A stretch of DNA of 64,000 nucleotides from Metopolophium dirhodum (Eukaryota; Arthropoda; Insecta; Hemiptera; Aphididae). Position numbers and translations under genes: made by a program. Positions 46,601 to 61,600 of this stretch are shown here, piece after piece. The stretch lies in contig NC_083568.1 in NCBI RefSeq assembly GCF_019925205.1, positions 17,482,393-17,546,392 of the forward strand, given 5' to 3'. Below the pieces are notes generated by a model. The model searched no databases, had not been told where the DNA came from, and worked only from the letters and a program-made list of their open reading frames with translations. Each line of letters begins with the position of its first letter. Positions within the stretch are counted from its first letter, which is position 1.

Positions 46601-49600
46601 ATAAATTGGCGACTAATCGTATTAATATTTAAGTACTGCAACTGCATAAGCATAGGTAGCTTACGGCGTATAAATTTCAATTATTTCGAAAAACGTACCT
46701 ATAGTCATCGTTCGAATCTGGTTTACATACGTCAACTATACATGGACTGAGACGAAGGTGTTTATATTGATATTGTTACATAGGCACTAGCCGTGTACTT
46801 ATATAGTTATATCTTATATATACACGAATACATGTCGGACGAGCAAGTCCCGTTGGCGATTGTAAATGGTCACGAATTTCAATATTTTCGAATCGCGAGG
46901 GAAAAAAAATTTCTCATTATAGGTTATACCTATATAGAACGATATTGCACTTAACGCAGCGCTCTAGATTCGGTCGCACTATCGATAATTTGTTCGGGAT
47001 GATAATTAACTGGATGGCCGTCATAATAATAATAATATGTAAGCACCTGCAGATAATATATGATGATTATGTAACACGAATAACACTATTTAGAAATCCG
47101 TCGAATATTTTATTTCGTCTTATAACGACATTTTTTACACTTAAAGACTATAATATGGCAACAAAATAAAACAAGTACAAAGCAACCCTCAGCGTGTAAA
47201 TAATAAGGAGAAAAAAGCCTTTATGTTATTATATTGAAGTGATTATAGACAATAAGATCGCGATATCATAAGCATTTTATTAAGTAGGTTATTGCATTGA
47301 ACGATTAAAAAAAGTTTGTTTAAAATAATGGTACCTTTAAATAAATTTATCAAAAGAATTTGATTTATTATATATTATCAAACAAAATAAATAGTCTTTT
47401 TGTATTGTCGAATTATAAAACCTGTTGAATACCTTCGCCAATTTATCCTTAACGTATTAAATAACACTAAATTGGCGACTATAATCGAATTAATATATTT
47501 AAGTAGGCACAACATAAACATAAAGCTTCACGGAAAAAAAATTTAAATCACTATAGGTGGTTTATAAGTATCGAGCGTCTCACGTGATATAATCATTTTG
47601 ATTGAGTTAAGGTTTGATTGCGTAGGTTTTTGGTCGCAGTCCGAATGGGTTCACATTCACTTTTTAACTAGAGCGAATATCCTGTGTATAAGTCGTATTT
47701 ACTTTCGCCTAAAGCTACAAATTTAACACAGTTCTCCATATATGCATGGTGCTTTTATTATTATTTAACAGAATTTTACAGTTAATAATTATTATCATGC
47801 ATAAAATATAAATGCATTATTACATGCATCTTACGCGTGTTTTTGCGTGTTTACAAAACTGTACTTTAACGTTAAATATTCCTTATATTATTATACACTT
47901 TTTCATAGACATACCTGTGTCCTGTATATAAATATATCTGAACTATAAATGTTTAAATATAATAAAGTCTGTATACTTGAAGTATATATATTATGTATAT
48001 ATAATGTATATCAAGGTTATTATATTATTAAATTATGAATTTATAACTAAAAGGGATTTAATGTTAAACAAAATATTTTTGTACAGAGTCTAACTTCTAA
48101 TCGTATAAAATTTGCAGTACAGAATTGTACGTAGATAGTAGAGAAATTTAGAAATTTATTCATTATTCATTTATTTGTTAAAAAATGTAATACTCGATGT
48201 GTAATTCAAATCGAGAATTTTGTGTTCTTACTCGAGTTCCCGCTGACGTATTATAATATGTATCTGCCATAAAAGTATAGTACGCAGTACATTTTTAAGC
48301 GAATTACATTCCGAACGATATAACTTTTATAGTTGTTTGTGTGTATTATATAAATTTGTATTATCATAACGCCACAAACACATCGGTCTGTTTAACACAC
48401 GGTAGTGGTTTAACGGTTTAGTAATTACGATAGAAAATAATATAAATTAAACATTCAACAAAATAGTATATACCTATACGTTAAACATAATAATATTATA
48501 ATTTATATAGAGTTCAAAAAACTTATAGGTACATAATCAAACCGAACGATTTCTGTGATACCTCTATTGTATTTGTATCATTATAATTAGTAAAGAAGAA
48601 TAATTAGAACTTTTTAATTTAGATTTGAAACTAGTTTTTATTATTATTTATTGAGAATTGCCGATGGAAATACCATTTTCATAAATATGATATGGTTCTT
48701 AAAGGTGTAGTTAAGCAAATCGCATTATATTTCAAATTAAAAGTTATATTTAGATTTAGCAAACTGAGCCTGCGGTTACACTATAATAGCTGATCACTGA
48801 AAAGTTGAACATTCATATTATAAAAGAGGCTTAATAGTTATTGCATTATTAGATCGCGCTAAGCTTTACCATCCGATTGTTTCAACGCGCTTATTACAAT
48901 GTCAGGTTGAAAGGTTCTTGGCATTAATTCCACCCATGATAATTATCAGGTTTCGTATTGTTTTTGCAAAATAATAAATACATGATGTATTATACATGTA
49001 TTATGCATCTTGTATATAATTTACAGTAAGTATCTGTAATATCGTTCGATAAATTGTTTTATTTTGTATCTAATATTCTATAAAAAAGAAGAACAGTTCT
49101 TCCCTTATTTTTTTTCAATGTTGTTAGAAAATAAATCATTAAATCTTGGGATTCCCAAGATATTATCAACAACTATAAAACATAATATTAGTAGACATGC
49201 AGAGTAGTAAAATAACGACGATTGAAAGTAGGTATGCATTTTATTTAAAATGATTAACGAACAGTATTATAAATGAAAAACGAAAACTGGTCGGATAATT
49301 TATTCTCGACAAATCGTAATAATGGCATGATAATTATTATAATAACATTATGATGATATACTATATCACTATAAAATGGTTCAATTACGATATAACACAC
49401 GCTAAATACCAAACACATTATGTATACACTATACATATTATTATATACCAACGTCTAACGTATTATATATACGCTGCACTGAGCGGCATGTCGTTTTTAG
49501 TAAATGGAAAGTCAACGCGATGACCTTCTTGCTGCAGCGTTACAATATTTAGCGATCATAAATTATTGGTCTTAATGCAGAGCACAGATATTGGCAACAA

Positions 49601-52600
49601 AAGCATTATATTGACGAAAAGTTCAAAGGATTTAAGTGAACGAGTTTTTATTATTTTATCTTCACGCGTAACCGTGTAAGATTATCATAATATAATATTA
49701 AAAAACCGCGAAATAACTGCAAACGAATAGCATATTATATATAAATATAAAAATTAATATTATACACGTTAGACAGTTATATATAATACATATACGTAGG
49801 ACCTACATTGTAGGTAGCCAAGTTAGCTGTATGCTTACTCATTGTTAGGTGCGGCTTGGACTTAAAATGAATCGAAAACGTACATAATAATAGGTAGGTA
49901 CTGGTGGCGTCATCTGGACTGCACAAGATATACAAATTTTCGTATGTAAAAACAAATTTTATTGTGATTTGGCTCACTTCTTAAATTGGTAGGCATGAAA
50001 AATGGACAAATTCCAGACAGGGTTCGTGGCATGCATACAAATATTCGTATTAAAAAAATAATTTGAAATTACGCATTTTATATGGTACGAGTGCACTCAC
50101 GAGGAAGTGTTCGGTGCAACCGATAGTCTATTATAATAATTCGTCTGAAAAATACAATTGTTTAGGTTATCATTATAATATATAGACGAATTGTTCTATT
50201 GTAGGTACCTATAATAATAAGTAACTGAGGTGGTGGGTGGCGGGTGGCGCGAACGAAGTTATTTGCGTGAATCGTGTCCCGTTGGATTTTTTAGGTTTAT
50301 ACAATATACATGTACGAGTGGTATATGGTACACAAATGATAATTGCCAGATTACGCTGAAACTTGTTCATGAGAAGTTTATACTGGTCATTATTATAACA
50401 GCTTGTTATCGTACTCACGTTTTGTTCTAATCCTTTGGACTAGGACTTAAACGACTTTAAAGTACTTTATAGAAGTAAGAAACTTTTGAGTTACTATGCA
50501 TAGTAAGTCCGGTCAGATCGTCAATATAATATCATATCGTCGTTGATCTGAATACTAATTGTAATTTATTGTACTAGCCATTAGCTTATATTTTATTTTA
50601 CGTATTATATTTGTGATACGCTCGTCAATTATTAACATTGAACCAACGCGATGGCCTCCAATCTGGCTCCTACAGCAATAATCAATAATCGCGACCATTT
50701 CTCTTTTAATAAAATAATATTATTACTATATAATATTTAGATTCATTTATGTGTTAAACGTGTATGTTACAATTTAAAATATAAAAATTGAAGCTTGGAA
50801 TGCTATACTAATTCGAAATTTAATATCAGAGAAAAATTACAATTCTATATATTCAGTGATTTAAATTTTGTTGGTTTTAAAAAAAGTCTATTTTTTTATC
50901 GATAATAGACCATCACTAGCATAAAATGGACAATTATTGACCTAAACCAAAAATTGTTTCGCGGTATTAAAAACGATAATATTATCTGCAATATAATTTG
51001 AATATTGGTTTTAAACTTGTTATACCTATTCTGTATGATTTTATGTCGAGTTTAATATGATTACTGTAACATATAAATAATTCGATCGAGATATAATCTA
51101 ATATTATTAATATTATCATATGAAAAAGATGCCCTTGTACCTAAACATAATATACATACAACCATAATGTAAGTAAAAGTCGTCATCCATCGGTGAGGTG
51201 TATTTTTTTATAGTTCGGTGCTATTATACCTATATTATATAATATGTATACGTTAGGGTGTGTTGTCGAGCAGTATGTCCTCGTATAACTACGCCCTACC
51301 AAAACTATATATTATTATATATTACATATATAACATATATATTTATTTATATATATGTTTATATATTATATTATATATTATATTACAATCTTCGATCCGT
51401 CTCCCGCCCAAACTTTAAAACTATATTTGAATAAACTACAGAAACTAATGATTTAACTTTTAAAATGTTTACATCAATAATAGCCACATAATACAAACGT
51501 AGGTATAGGTAAATCAAACGTGAATAAAAATAAATTTTACATATATTTTTTATAGATACCTCAAACACAACTTGAAAACACTTGAAGGGGTGTTTTTTTT
51601 TTGAGTTAGTGAGGTTTTCGAGTTATCGAGACTCGACTGCAGTATATTGTATTAATTGTAGGTAATTTTTTTATGGACTCTTAAAATATGCAGATAAATG
51701 ACTGCACTATTTACGTATAATATAGTATTATATTTTTTTATAATATAGGTATTGCCTAACCACTGCAGTCAACTCCCGCGACCAAAAGCATGCTTTAACG
51801 GGAAAAAAAAAATTCGTGTGAACCCAACGCATTGTACTCATAATGATAATATTATTGGAACACATCCGGCGCGTAACAGTGCGGGACGACGTCGATTTTG
51901 GTATTCCAAACGTGGAATGCTGCAATATAATAATTATATACGTATACAAAAAAAATTGTATACATATATGGTATAGGACAAAATCGATCGCACGGATTCG
52001 GAATAATAACAATAATCGATCGTCGTCGGCATCGGTACAGGCGGTATATACCTGCCTCACGTCACTTATAGCTTTATGTATATATAATATACATAGGCGG
52101 TTCAAGTGTAGACATGCGACAGTGCATTTGAAGCCAGGGTTGGCCAAAATGGTTAAATACTTTATTTTTCAAAATATAAAAATATAGGTACTAAATAGAT
52201 TTAACATTTAAAACGATATAATATTATGCAAAATGAAGATATTTAAATGTGGTAATTAAAATTTATGAAAAAACAAAATTCAAAATGAATAAGTGTACCT
52301 ATATTAAAAAAAAACTATTCGATGAGATATATATTGGCAATTAGCTATAGCCTATAAGTTATAACCGCTCTAATGTAGAATGTAGATACACGAAACTACA
52401 TAATAATATGAATTTAGGTATAACGTATATTGTAGTATTATAGTACACGATACAGAATACATTTGGTGATTTAGTTACCAACTATGTTGTCAATAGCATT
52501 TAGTTTATTGTAATAATTGCAATAGGTGTGTAGATATAGGTTCATTATTAATATAATAAAGTATGAAATATTACATTATTAAATAAAATTATACAAAATA

Positions 52601-55600
52601 CTATATACCTAGGTATTATAGGTATAGTATATTATATGAATAGAATTTTCTAACTGGAAACTAGTATGCAAATTAGTAAAAATTAAGATATTTAACTTAC
52701 TATTTTGGTTAAATATTTCTTTTAAATAAAAACAAAACCTATTTAAAAGAAAATATATAAAATACAATTCCAAAATGTACTTATAAATAAGTAAAAAATT
52801 AATCTTACATTGCCGTGTTGGAATAAAGATTTTTTGAAAACATTTTAGGAGGTCCGAACCGTGAATACGTGCTTCAACGGGCTGAAAAACTCTATAATAT
52901 TGTACATTTTATCGGATTCCGATAGTGTCTGCGCATGGTGCGATCGTCACGCGCTGTATAATAAACAACCGTTCTAACCCTATACGTAATACCTAACATA
53001 ATAATAAATATCATGACGTTGTGACAAAATCGTCGCGTGTGAAATATTCCTGTCGACCTTTGCCAAAAAATGAGAACCAAATACGTTTAAATATATTATA
53101 TTAATATAATTTAATACCTACACAATACAACATAATATATTATATACATAAATAAATAACGCGAGGTTCGGGGTACCTATATTATATTATGACGAGTTAT
53201 CGATAATTATATCCGACTTTGATGGGGTATCACCATATTATATATTATGTTATGGTCATCGAAATGATTATCTCTTCATATTTTGTATCTCTTAAGAATA
53301 TTCGTACAGTATCTAATATCTGTATATATATACCATATTATACCACGGTACATATTATTATACTACGCTGCTACCGTATTTTTACAACTATAATTAATCG
53401 TAATCAGTCGTATACCGGGGCTGAGCCGTTGGGGTAGTGGAACGTATAACCACAGAATATATGAAATTATTTCATATATTCTGTGGTATAACCCTCTACG
53501 GCCTACGCCACAGCTTAGGGTCGCGGTAAGCTCGCTCTTCCGTTTCGGACTCGTTAGTATACCGGCATACCGCGTTACTCGTCATACACTCATATTATAT
53601 ACCTATACAGTCTACACATTATATAATATTTTACGTGTCCGCGAACATCCGATCGCCCTCTATTAAATGAATCTTATTTGTAAGCCGTCAATTACGCGCG
53701 CTCGGTTGTAAAGGATAACAATACAAATAGAAAAATAACACTGACCCGAGGCTATTTATTATATATATGCAACCTACAATCTACACATATATAATATATT
53801 ATACACGCTATTACGTATAAGACATTAATCTATAATATATAATATACACACAATAATCGTAGTCGGACCAATTGGTCAACCACCCGCTACGCGAGAGGTC
53901 GTTGTACCGTCATCGCGCAGTCTTCTTCAGTGCATTCAAATATACGTATAGGTATATCGGCTAATCATTGTAATATACATATATATCGTATAAAATTGTG
54001 TTACGGAAATTTGGGTGGCTTGCGTATTCCTAATAGGATTCCATCGTCACAAGTAATTGAAAAATATTTTTAGAAAAAAAATTGCAACCACGCATCGACA
54101 AACGAATTATAAAATATACCTATAATATACACATACTATAATATGCACTTGGACATCATCGTAACGGTCGTTAATGGCCAGGAAACAGGCACGTGGCGGA
54201 CGTGACTGCATTGTTTCAATGAATCATTTTTTTTTCTGTTCTCACTTTGGTGCATTAAGGTTATAAAAAAAAACCTCGGTAGAAAGAATTCACCATGAAT
54301 ACCGTCTTGTCACATTCGTCCGACAGAGGCGACGCGACGAGTCATATTAAACAGGTCGTCGACTTAGAAATTGTATTGTTTTTTTTTCTCCATTAACATA
54401 AATGTCAGAATATTTTTCGAATTTTCGATGTATATATAATTATCTTTATAAATAATAATAATAATTATAACTAGAGTTTCAGAAACAACACATTTACCTA
54501 TGCATTGTCAGTCGCCAGTCGCCACATATAACCTATATGTACATAATACCGTCAATAGGTACCTATACATAATGTATATTATATCTCACACGTAATAATG
54601 CGTAATATGTTTAAAACGTTTTACTGTTTTAGTTACCCAATGTGACAATGTATATCACTAATTGTCAACTATCGTGTACATAGTTGTGAATTTTGATATT
54701 ATATTAACGATCTGATCAACTGATTATACCATCAATTTTTATTGTAATGAATTTATTTAAAATAATTAATAAAACCATATTATTATAATATTAATGAGCC
54801 ACAACATTATATTCGTTTTCTCTGCGTAGAGAAAACCTGTCTCGCAAAGTCGCGAGTAATATAGCAAAAATGACAAAAGTATTCCGTATAACCTTCATAT
54901 AGCTATTTATATAAAAGGATATTTTCGGTGCAATGTGCATATTAGCTGCTAGCTTTTTAATATTAAAATTTTACAAAAAGTTGTTAATGATTAAAAATAA
55001 GATTAAATTAAGTTAAATTGAAACATGCTATTATCTTGATAAAAATATATATATTAAAAAAACTGTAAAGGGAATGCACAGGAAGTATCCTGCTTTGTAA
55101 AATGTATAGGTAATAGATCTCTTTGCCTTAAAGTTTAGGGCCTAAACATAACCACAGAGTCGTAGAAGTAGAAGTACGGAATACCTACTTTTGTTGTTAT
55201 ATTACGCAGATGCAGAATTGCAGACAGAGATAACTAATATTAGTGTTAATAAAAAACAATATAATAATATGCATAACACACGAGCATGGGCGCCCATAGG
55301 TAAAATTTTAAGGAGGGTCAAAATAAAATAAAATCTCAAATGTAAGATAATAAAGATTTAATATATATTATTTTCACATATAAATGTAAATATACATGTT
55401 ATATCTGCATTATCATATATATATATATATATATATAGTAGATTAAAAAACATTTTAATTAGTATAGAAAAAATAGAAAATCAAATAATCTAATCTAATA
55501 TTGAAAATATCCTTGTTTATGTTCACTCTTTCACAATTAAGGTTCATCATACACAACCCATTTAAACGATCTTCACCTGTAGCCACGTTTTTACTCTTAA

Positions 55601-58600
55601 CTCTTCTTAATGTACTGAACGATCTTTCTATTGTGCACGTTGTAGGAGGCAGTGATATAAAAACATTAAGTATTTGAAAAATTGCAGGGTAATATTCGCA
55701 ATGAACCAATAAATCAACAAACGAATTTTCATCACACTGGGAGACAATTCAATTTTTATCAATCCAATACTGATACCAAATATTAGATTCCTCTATCATA
55801 TTTTCAATTTTATAATGATCACTAATTAGCTTAATTTTTTCTTTGAAATCATTAATTGTATACTTTTTAATATTTGTAGGATGCAGTAGACTTATTGAGA
55901 ATGCTATTTTATTTGCGCTTGAAAATCTTCGTGAAAGAGATGATATTAGTGAATCTAAGTAAGGAATAAAGATAGAATAAAGATAGAAAGTCTGTAATAG
56001 CGTTCAGCAGAATCGGTTTTGTAATTTGATCTATTTTTTTTTTTTGTTTGTATGTAGTACGTGGAACTTTAATTTCTACGCCAATTTGTTCCGTCAAGTA
56101 TAAGGAGCTATTAAAAATATCATTGAAAACAATATCAGATGTGCTCTCTATTATTATTAAATATAGTCAATAAATCTTGAATATAATTTTGGACCGAGAA
56201 TAAATCAATAGATTTTGCCTGCAGTTTATTTGTTTCTAGTTCTAATTGAGCTGAGTGATTGGATATGAAATTTAAGGATATAATACATTGTGAAGTACTG
56301 AAGTTGATGTCGCACATGATAGTTGGTGAGCTTTTGTCCGAGTAGTGGTGTTAACTTTGAAATCTGAATCATTGTTATGAGATAGTTTTTTTAAAACTGA
56401 TTTAATATTGATAAAGTTTTCAGCAAAAATGTGAATAAATTTATACTTTGCAGACCAGCGAGTATCACACAAAAGTGGTATATTTATAACCAGTTTTCGA
56501 CGAAGCACACTTTCACGAAAAAAATTAATAATCTCTTTAATCACTCCTATAGTATTTTGTATTTCTGTCACTGCATTCAAATCATTTACAACCAGATTAA
56601 GTCTATGCGAAGCACAGTGAAAAAATGTTGCTTTTGGATATTTGTCACAAATTATTTTCTGAACTCCATTTTCCTTTCCAGCCATTACTTAACACCCGTC
56701 AAAATCCAAGCCAACAAGTTTATTCATATCCAAACCGTATTTTTCAACAGAAGTCAAAATAGAAGTAGCTATACCAACTGGCTCAAGCACAATATCAGAT
56801 GCACTATTTTTATCATATTTTTTTTATTTAAAAAAGAACGAATATCCATAGCTAAAAATTTAAAATTTAATAGAATAATACTAACGGACTAAACTCAGCA
56901 CTAAATAATATAATGTCACTCAGACAGACAGACAGACAGTGGACGACTAAAATTCAGTACCTATAAAGATGCATGTATTTAGTAATCAGCTGTCAATTCG
57001 TAATCGTATAGTTATACAGTTCATTAGAAGTCTGACATTAAACGATTAAACGTTGTCTGATAAAATATTTGTAGTAGGTACTTGAATGACGTTTATGGGT
57101 TTACCACAAATTATCTGCGATAAATAATCTTATGTAGGTATCTACGCGCTACGGACTACGACCTACCTATGATGTTAATATACTATAACAATATGTATTT
57201 TTATACTTATTTCATATCTTAAAAGTGATTTTAAAAAATAATTTGCCTTGGTAATTACTAATTAGGTTATATCATGGTAATATTTATTGAACTACAAGTT
57301 CATATTATTTTTTGTCCAGGAGGGAAAGTGCCCTATCTTGCCCCCCCCCCCCCCAATGGGCGCCCATGCACACGAGCATTTACATGCTCACACTCATCAC
57401 TGACAAATAATAGTATTATCTAATGTCTAGTGTTCGAGTTTTATTCATAATAAATAATATAATAATAATATAATAGGTACCTTAATAATATGTATTGAAT
57501 CTGTAGCCTGCAGCGTAACTTCGATGATTGCTACAAAGCCAAACAGTTTGCTGAGTAAATTATATTTTTGTACTCGCACTTTATTATTCTGATATACGTT
57601 GAGTCGTATAACGTGAAATATCGTATAGGTCTGCAAGTAGTCACATAATAATAATATAGTCGATCAAATGTTGCGTTACGGTAGACAGCTGCAGGTGATG
57701 GGGATTGCAATACAACTATATACACTGCAGTACAACCACCGCTAATGTTATTTATAATCTACGAAACAATATATACCAGGGGTGGTAAGCGATAAGAGAG
57801 TGACGAGCCGCATAGTATAATCTATAATATGTAAGAGCTAAGAGCAGAAAAGGTTCTCAATCATCGTAAATAAGATAATATATCGAATGCAATAAAATAT
57901 GTTGAATGCTAAACAGTATTAAAATAACGTACATTAATATCAGATTAAATTTTGTTTGGGATAATTTTGTCTTCATATTATAACATCTATTCTATTATTA
58001 TATTAGTAAACATGTTTTGCGACTTACGATAAGACGCGAGCCGTAGTTTGGCCACCCCTGATACACAGAGTGTAACGGGACTATTGGACAAATATAGCAA
58101 AGTTTGTAATGGCAGTTTGTTAAATAGTCCTGTTACACCTTATATAGCACTTTTGAAAATAATTACGGAAATTCAAAAGTCCTGTCTTTTGCAGACCGTG
58201 TTTGTCGCCACTTCCTTAATGGTGACAGTGGCGTTGGGCCAACAACGCCCCGTCCCGCCGACGTTCACCAGACCTGCTGTGCAGGGTCGCGGCATCGCTC
58301 AGTTGAACTTGGATCCACAGCAACAGGTGCCGCAGCCGTTCCGCAGGGTCTCTTTGCCCCTGTACAGAGGCCGAGGGTTCAGTATGGAGGGACAGGAGCC
58401 GAATAAGCCTCAGGTGGCGCAGCAGACGTTCCAGCCGAGACCAGTCGAAAACGTCAACGTTGACGCGGCGGCTGTTGACGACGTGCCCCAGCCCACCAGA
58501 CAAGCGCCGCAGCACCAGTTTGAGAGAACACAGCAGCAGCAAGTCGACAGGGTCCAACAACAACAACAACACATTGACAGGATTCAATCTCAGCCTGAAA

Positions 58601-61600
58601 AACAGTTCCCCGGATTCCGGCCACAGGTATATAGGAAATACAAATACATAAAGAGACTCAACTGCAGAGCCTTACATTATATTATTTAATATTTTATTAT
58701 TATTATTATTATACTCATTAGTACCTACGCTTTTGTTGTAATAACCCGGTTTATCTGGATAGGTATAAATGTCTATATAATTTATAACGCCCAGGACCGC
58801 AATATTATCTGGTTGATTATTGACATTTTTACGTGATTCTAAATATTGAAAAAAGCGTTAAAAACGTCATATGGCTATTAAAAGTTGCAGCATTATTTTA
58901 TTAGAGTCGTATTAAAAGTAATCATATTTCATAAAACTCAAAATGTTACAGATATAAAATACTAAATATGTACGAGTATATTGACCTAATAATTTTCTGG
59001 TTTGGTAAAAAAGTCAAAATAGTCCAGACGGTTCGGTTCTATCTATAATTTCATATTTTTATCCGAATAATCGGTAAATGCAGTGTTCCACCACTATTGC
59101 GAACCTATAATATTAAATATAATATAGATTTATACTGTACGCATAATAAATGGGTTAAAATAATAATCAAAACTCATCACTGTAATTTGATTTTAATTAT
59201 ATTATTTAGCCGCAGATACAACCCATTGAACCACAAACGAACTTCGTTAGGAAAGTCGTACAGAGGCCGGTGAAACGCGTACGAGTCACCGAAGATACGG
59301 AAGTTGTTTCTAAATCTCCGGAAACCATACAGAGAATGAAACTTGAACGAACCGAGTCTGCAGATAAACAACGGGCGAAGAAGCCAGTGTCTCAGGTACC
59401 GTAATAATTAATTTTTATTTTGGACATTGGACACGTCATATTAGTCCCGTAGAAATCCGAATGGACTTATATCATTCTAGAGACTATATGTGTAGCCGTG
59501 TAGGTACTTTGTCATCGTTCAGCCGTGACGTTATCACATCTTTATAATCATATAAATTAATAATCATACTACTAGGAATTGGTGTTATAGTATTTTTCCA
59601 CATCAGGCCTTGGGAATGGGTTATCTTGAACTTCTGTTGTAGTTGTCATTAAATATACTCTCTTCTGACAACTGCCTTAATCCAAGTCATCGGACTCATT
59701 CAAATAGCGTAATAATATAGTGTATAATAATTTATAGACGTCGCCTTTTACTTATACTTCCTCGATCACTCACTCGGCTCTTAGATAAAATCCTATAAAC
59801 AGCACGTTTCCCCGACGCATATTCGTGACTACAACTGTCTATTTATTTTTTCAAATATCGTGCCCTCGTATGTTATGCAGATACAACTCGGCTTTTAGTA
59901 CATTTAGCGTGCTGCAGATCAATAAAATATGTTTTCATCGAAGTGACTATTTTACTATAGTAAACATACTATATAGGCACTATACTATATCGAAGTATCA
60001 ATACAGTAGAATGCGAAGACAAAAATGATTACGATCGCTCGTCATTAAATTGCATTTGTATTTAATATACGATTTATGTCGATTATATACCAGATTATAT
60101 TTATATTATAGAAATTCAAAACCCGTTTATTTAAATTATCTATGCGTTTTATATTCGTAGCATATTAAAATAACAATACGCCTACACATGGTGTACATTA
60201 CATATATATATATATAGTATTAGAGTAGTGTACCTTTATTTAAGACTTTTCAAATATACAATGACGCAATGAAGCGCTCGAAACCCATTCGACAAGAACA
60301 AAACGATTAACAATAATACCATAGGTATAGATAGGATATGGCGTACTTAGTGGTACTACTTACAGTGTAAAAACAAAAATCATTTTTTAATGATATCTAA
60401 ATATGAATGTGCCTTGTAAGTGAAAAAAAATAAAATTACCTTTCAACAATAATAAATCATGAAGAAAATTACGTTTTCAATAGATATAACATACAACATT
60501 GACCTTTTTAAGAGTATATAAAAATATATTTGCGGTGTAGGTATAGCACGTAATATGAATACTTGTTAAATACGGTCGGCGTTGGATGGATGTATAATAT
60601 AAACTAACGATTTGAAATCAAAAAGAATGAACCACATTCAAGATAATATTATAAATATGACACCTCGTTATAACGGTGAAACTCATAACATTTGCGAAAG
60701 CATATAATCAAAAAAATAAATATATATATATATATATATATCAATACAACATTAATCATTATATAGTTTAATGTTTCATATTTCAATTATTAATACTTGA
60801 TCTTAAAAAAAACATGAATTATATTTTACTAATTAATTCGTTTATTTTTTTTGTGTGCCATATTGATTATTATACATAAATATATAATCATTTATGGTAT
60901 GCACGCGTGTTTGTCTGAACGGTTTTAAAAATTAACGATTTCAGTAAGTCTTGACTATTTTTCCGTCGCCATAGTTTATAAAAAAATAATCAATAAAAAA
61001 ATGTATACAAGATATATTACTTAAAAGGTACAATATCAAATATTTCTATAAAAAAAAAATAAAAGAGAATGTTTAATAATAATATACGTAGGGAACTAAT
61101 GGCAATATTAAATAATAATCAGAATCAGAATCTAAATTAAATAACGATATTGTACAGTTCGTACATTATATAATGTACCATAAATTTATAATTGCTAACG
61201 AAAACATTAATACTGACCCGAAGAAAAAAAAATTGTGTAATTAGTAATATTACTAATTATATGTGATGTCTATATTATAATAGAGTGTTTAGCTTAATAT
61301 GTTACCTACTGGCTACAACTGCACAATTATTTTGTTATAAAAAATTAAGTCTGTTCCTGTATTATTCGCGATATCTGCATGAGATCATATTATATTATTA
61401 TATAATAGGTAGGTAATAGTGTAATACATAATATTATATATTATATACGACGTGCGTATACAAGTATATACATGTATAATATAATATATAATATTAAATT
61501 AAATTTCTGTGTCACTGATAAAATTATATTGAGAAAGTATAATTTCGAATTTACATTCACATTCGATTAACTGACGTACTTACTAGTAACTTATACGATA

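Larger units (their letters stand above)
55285..57368 (-). mobile_element. hAT element with intact ends and 8-bp target duplication
   Basis: Ends CATGGGCGCCCAT (left, 55285) and ATGGGCGCCCATG (right, ending 57368) are inverted and themselves nearly palindromic. CACACGAG flanks the element at 55277-55284 and 57369-57376, an exact 8-bp duplication expected of hAT. The element is about 2.08 kb and contains a minus-strand transposase pseudogene. A poly-C tract lies just inside the right end (about 57341-57354). It sits in intron 1 of the cuticular protein gene. Confidence 0.92.

Noticed and set aside
51590..51660. Another Tigger-type element (GAGGTTTTCGAGTTATCGAGA)
   Set aside because: Only one end is recognisable; no matching inverted end was found nearby.
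52136..52160. hAT-like terminus CAGGGTTGGCCAAAATGG
   Set aside because: No inverted partner was found within about 800 bases downstream, so the element cannot be delimited.
53400..53445. tRNA-like sequence around GGGGCTGAGCCGTTGGGGTAGTGG
   Set aside because: It cannot be folded into a cloverleaf with the required T-loop (GGTTCRA) and D-loop spacing.
58048..58194. Start of the cuticular gene at the upstream end of the open frame near 58048
   Set aside because: That part derives from a MITE end and a hairpin repeat and would not give a signal peptide. The TTTTGCAG acceptor at 58187-58194 and exon 1 at 43650 give a proper one.
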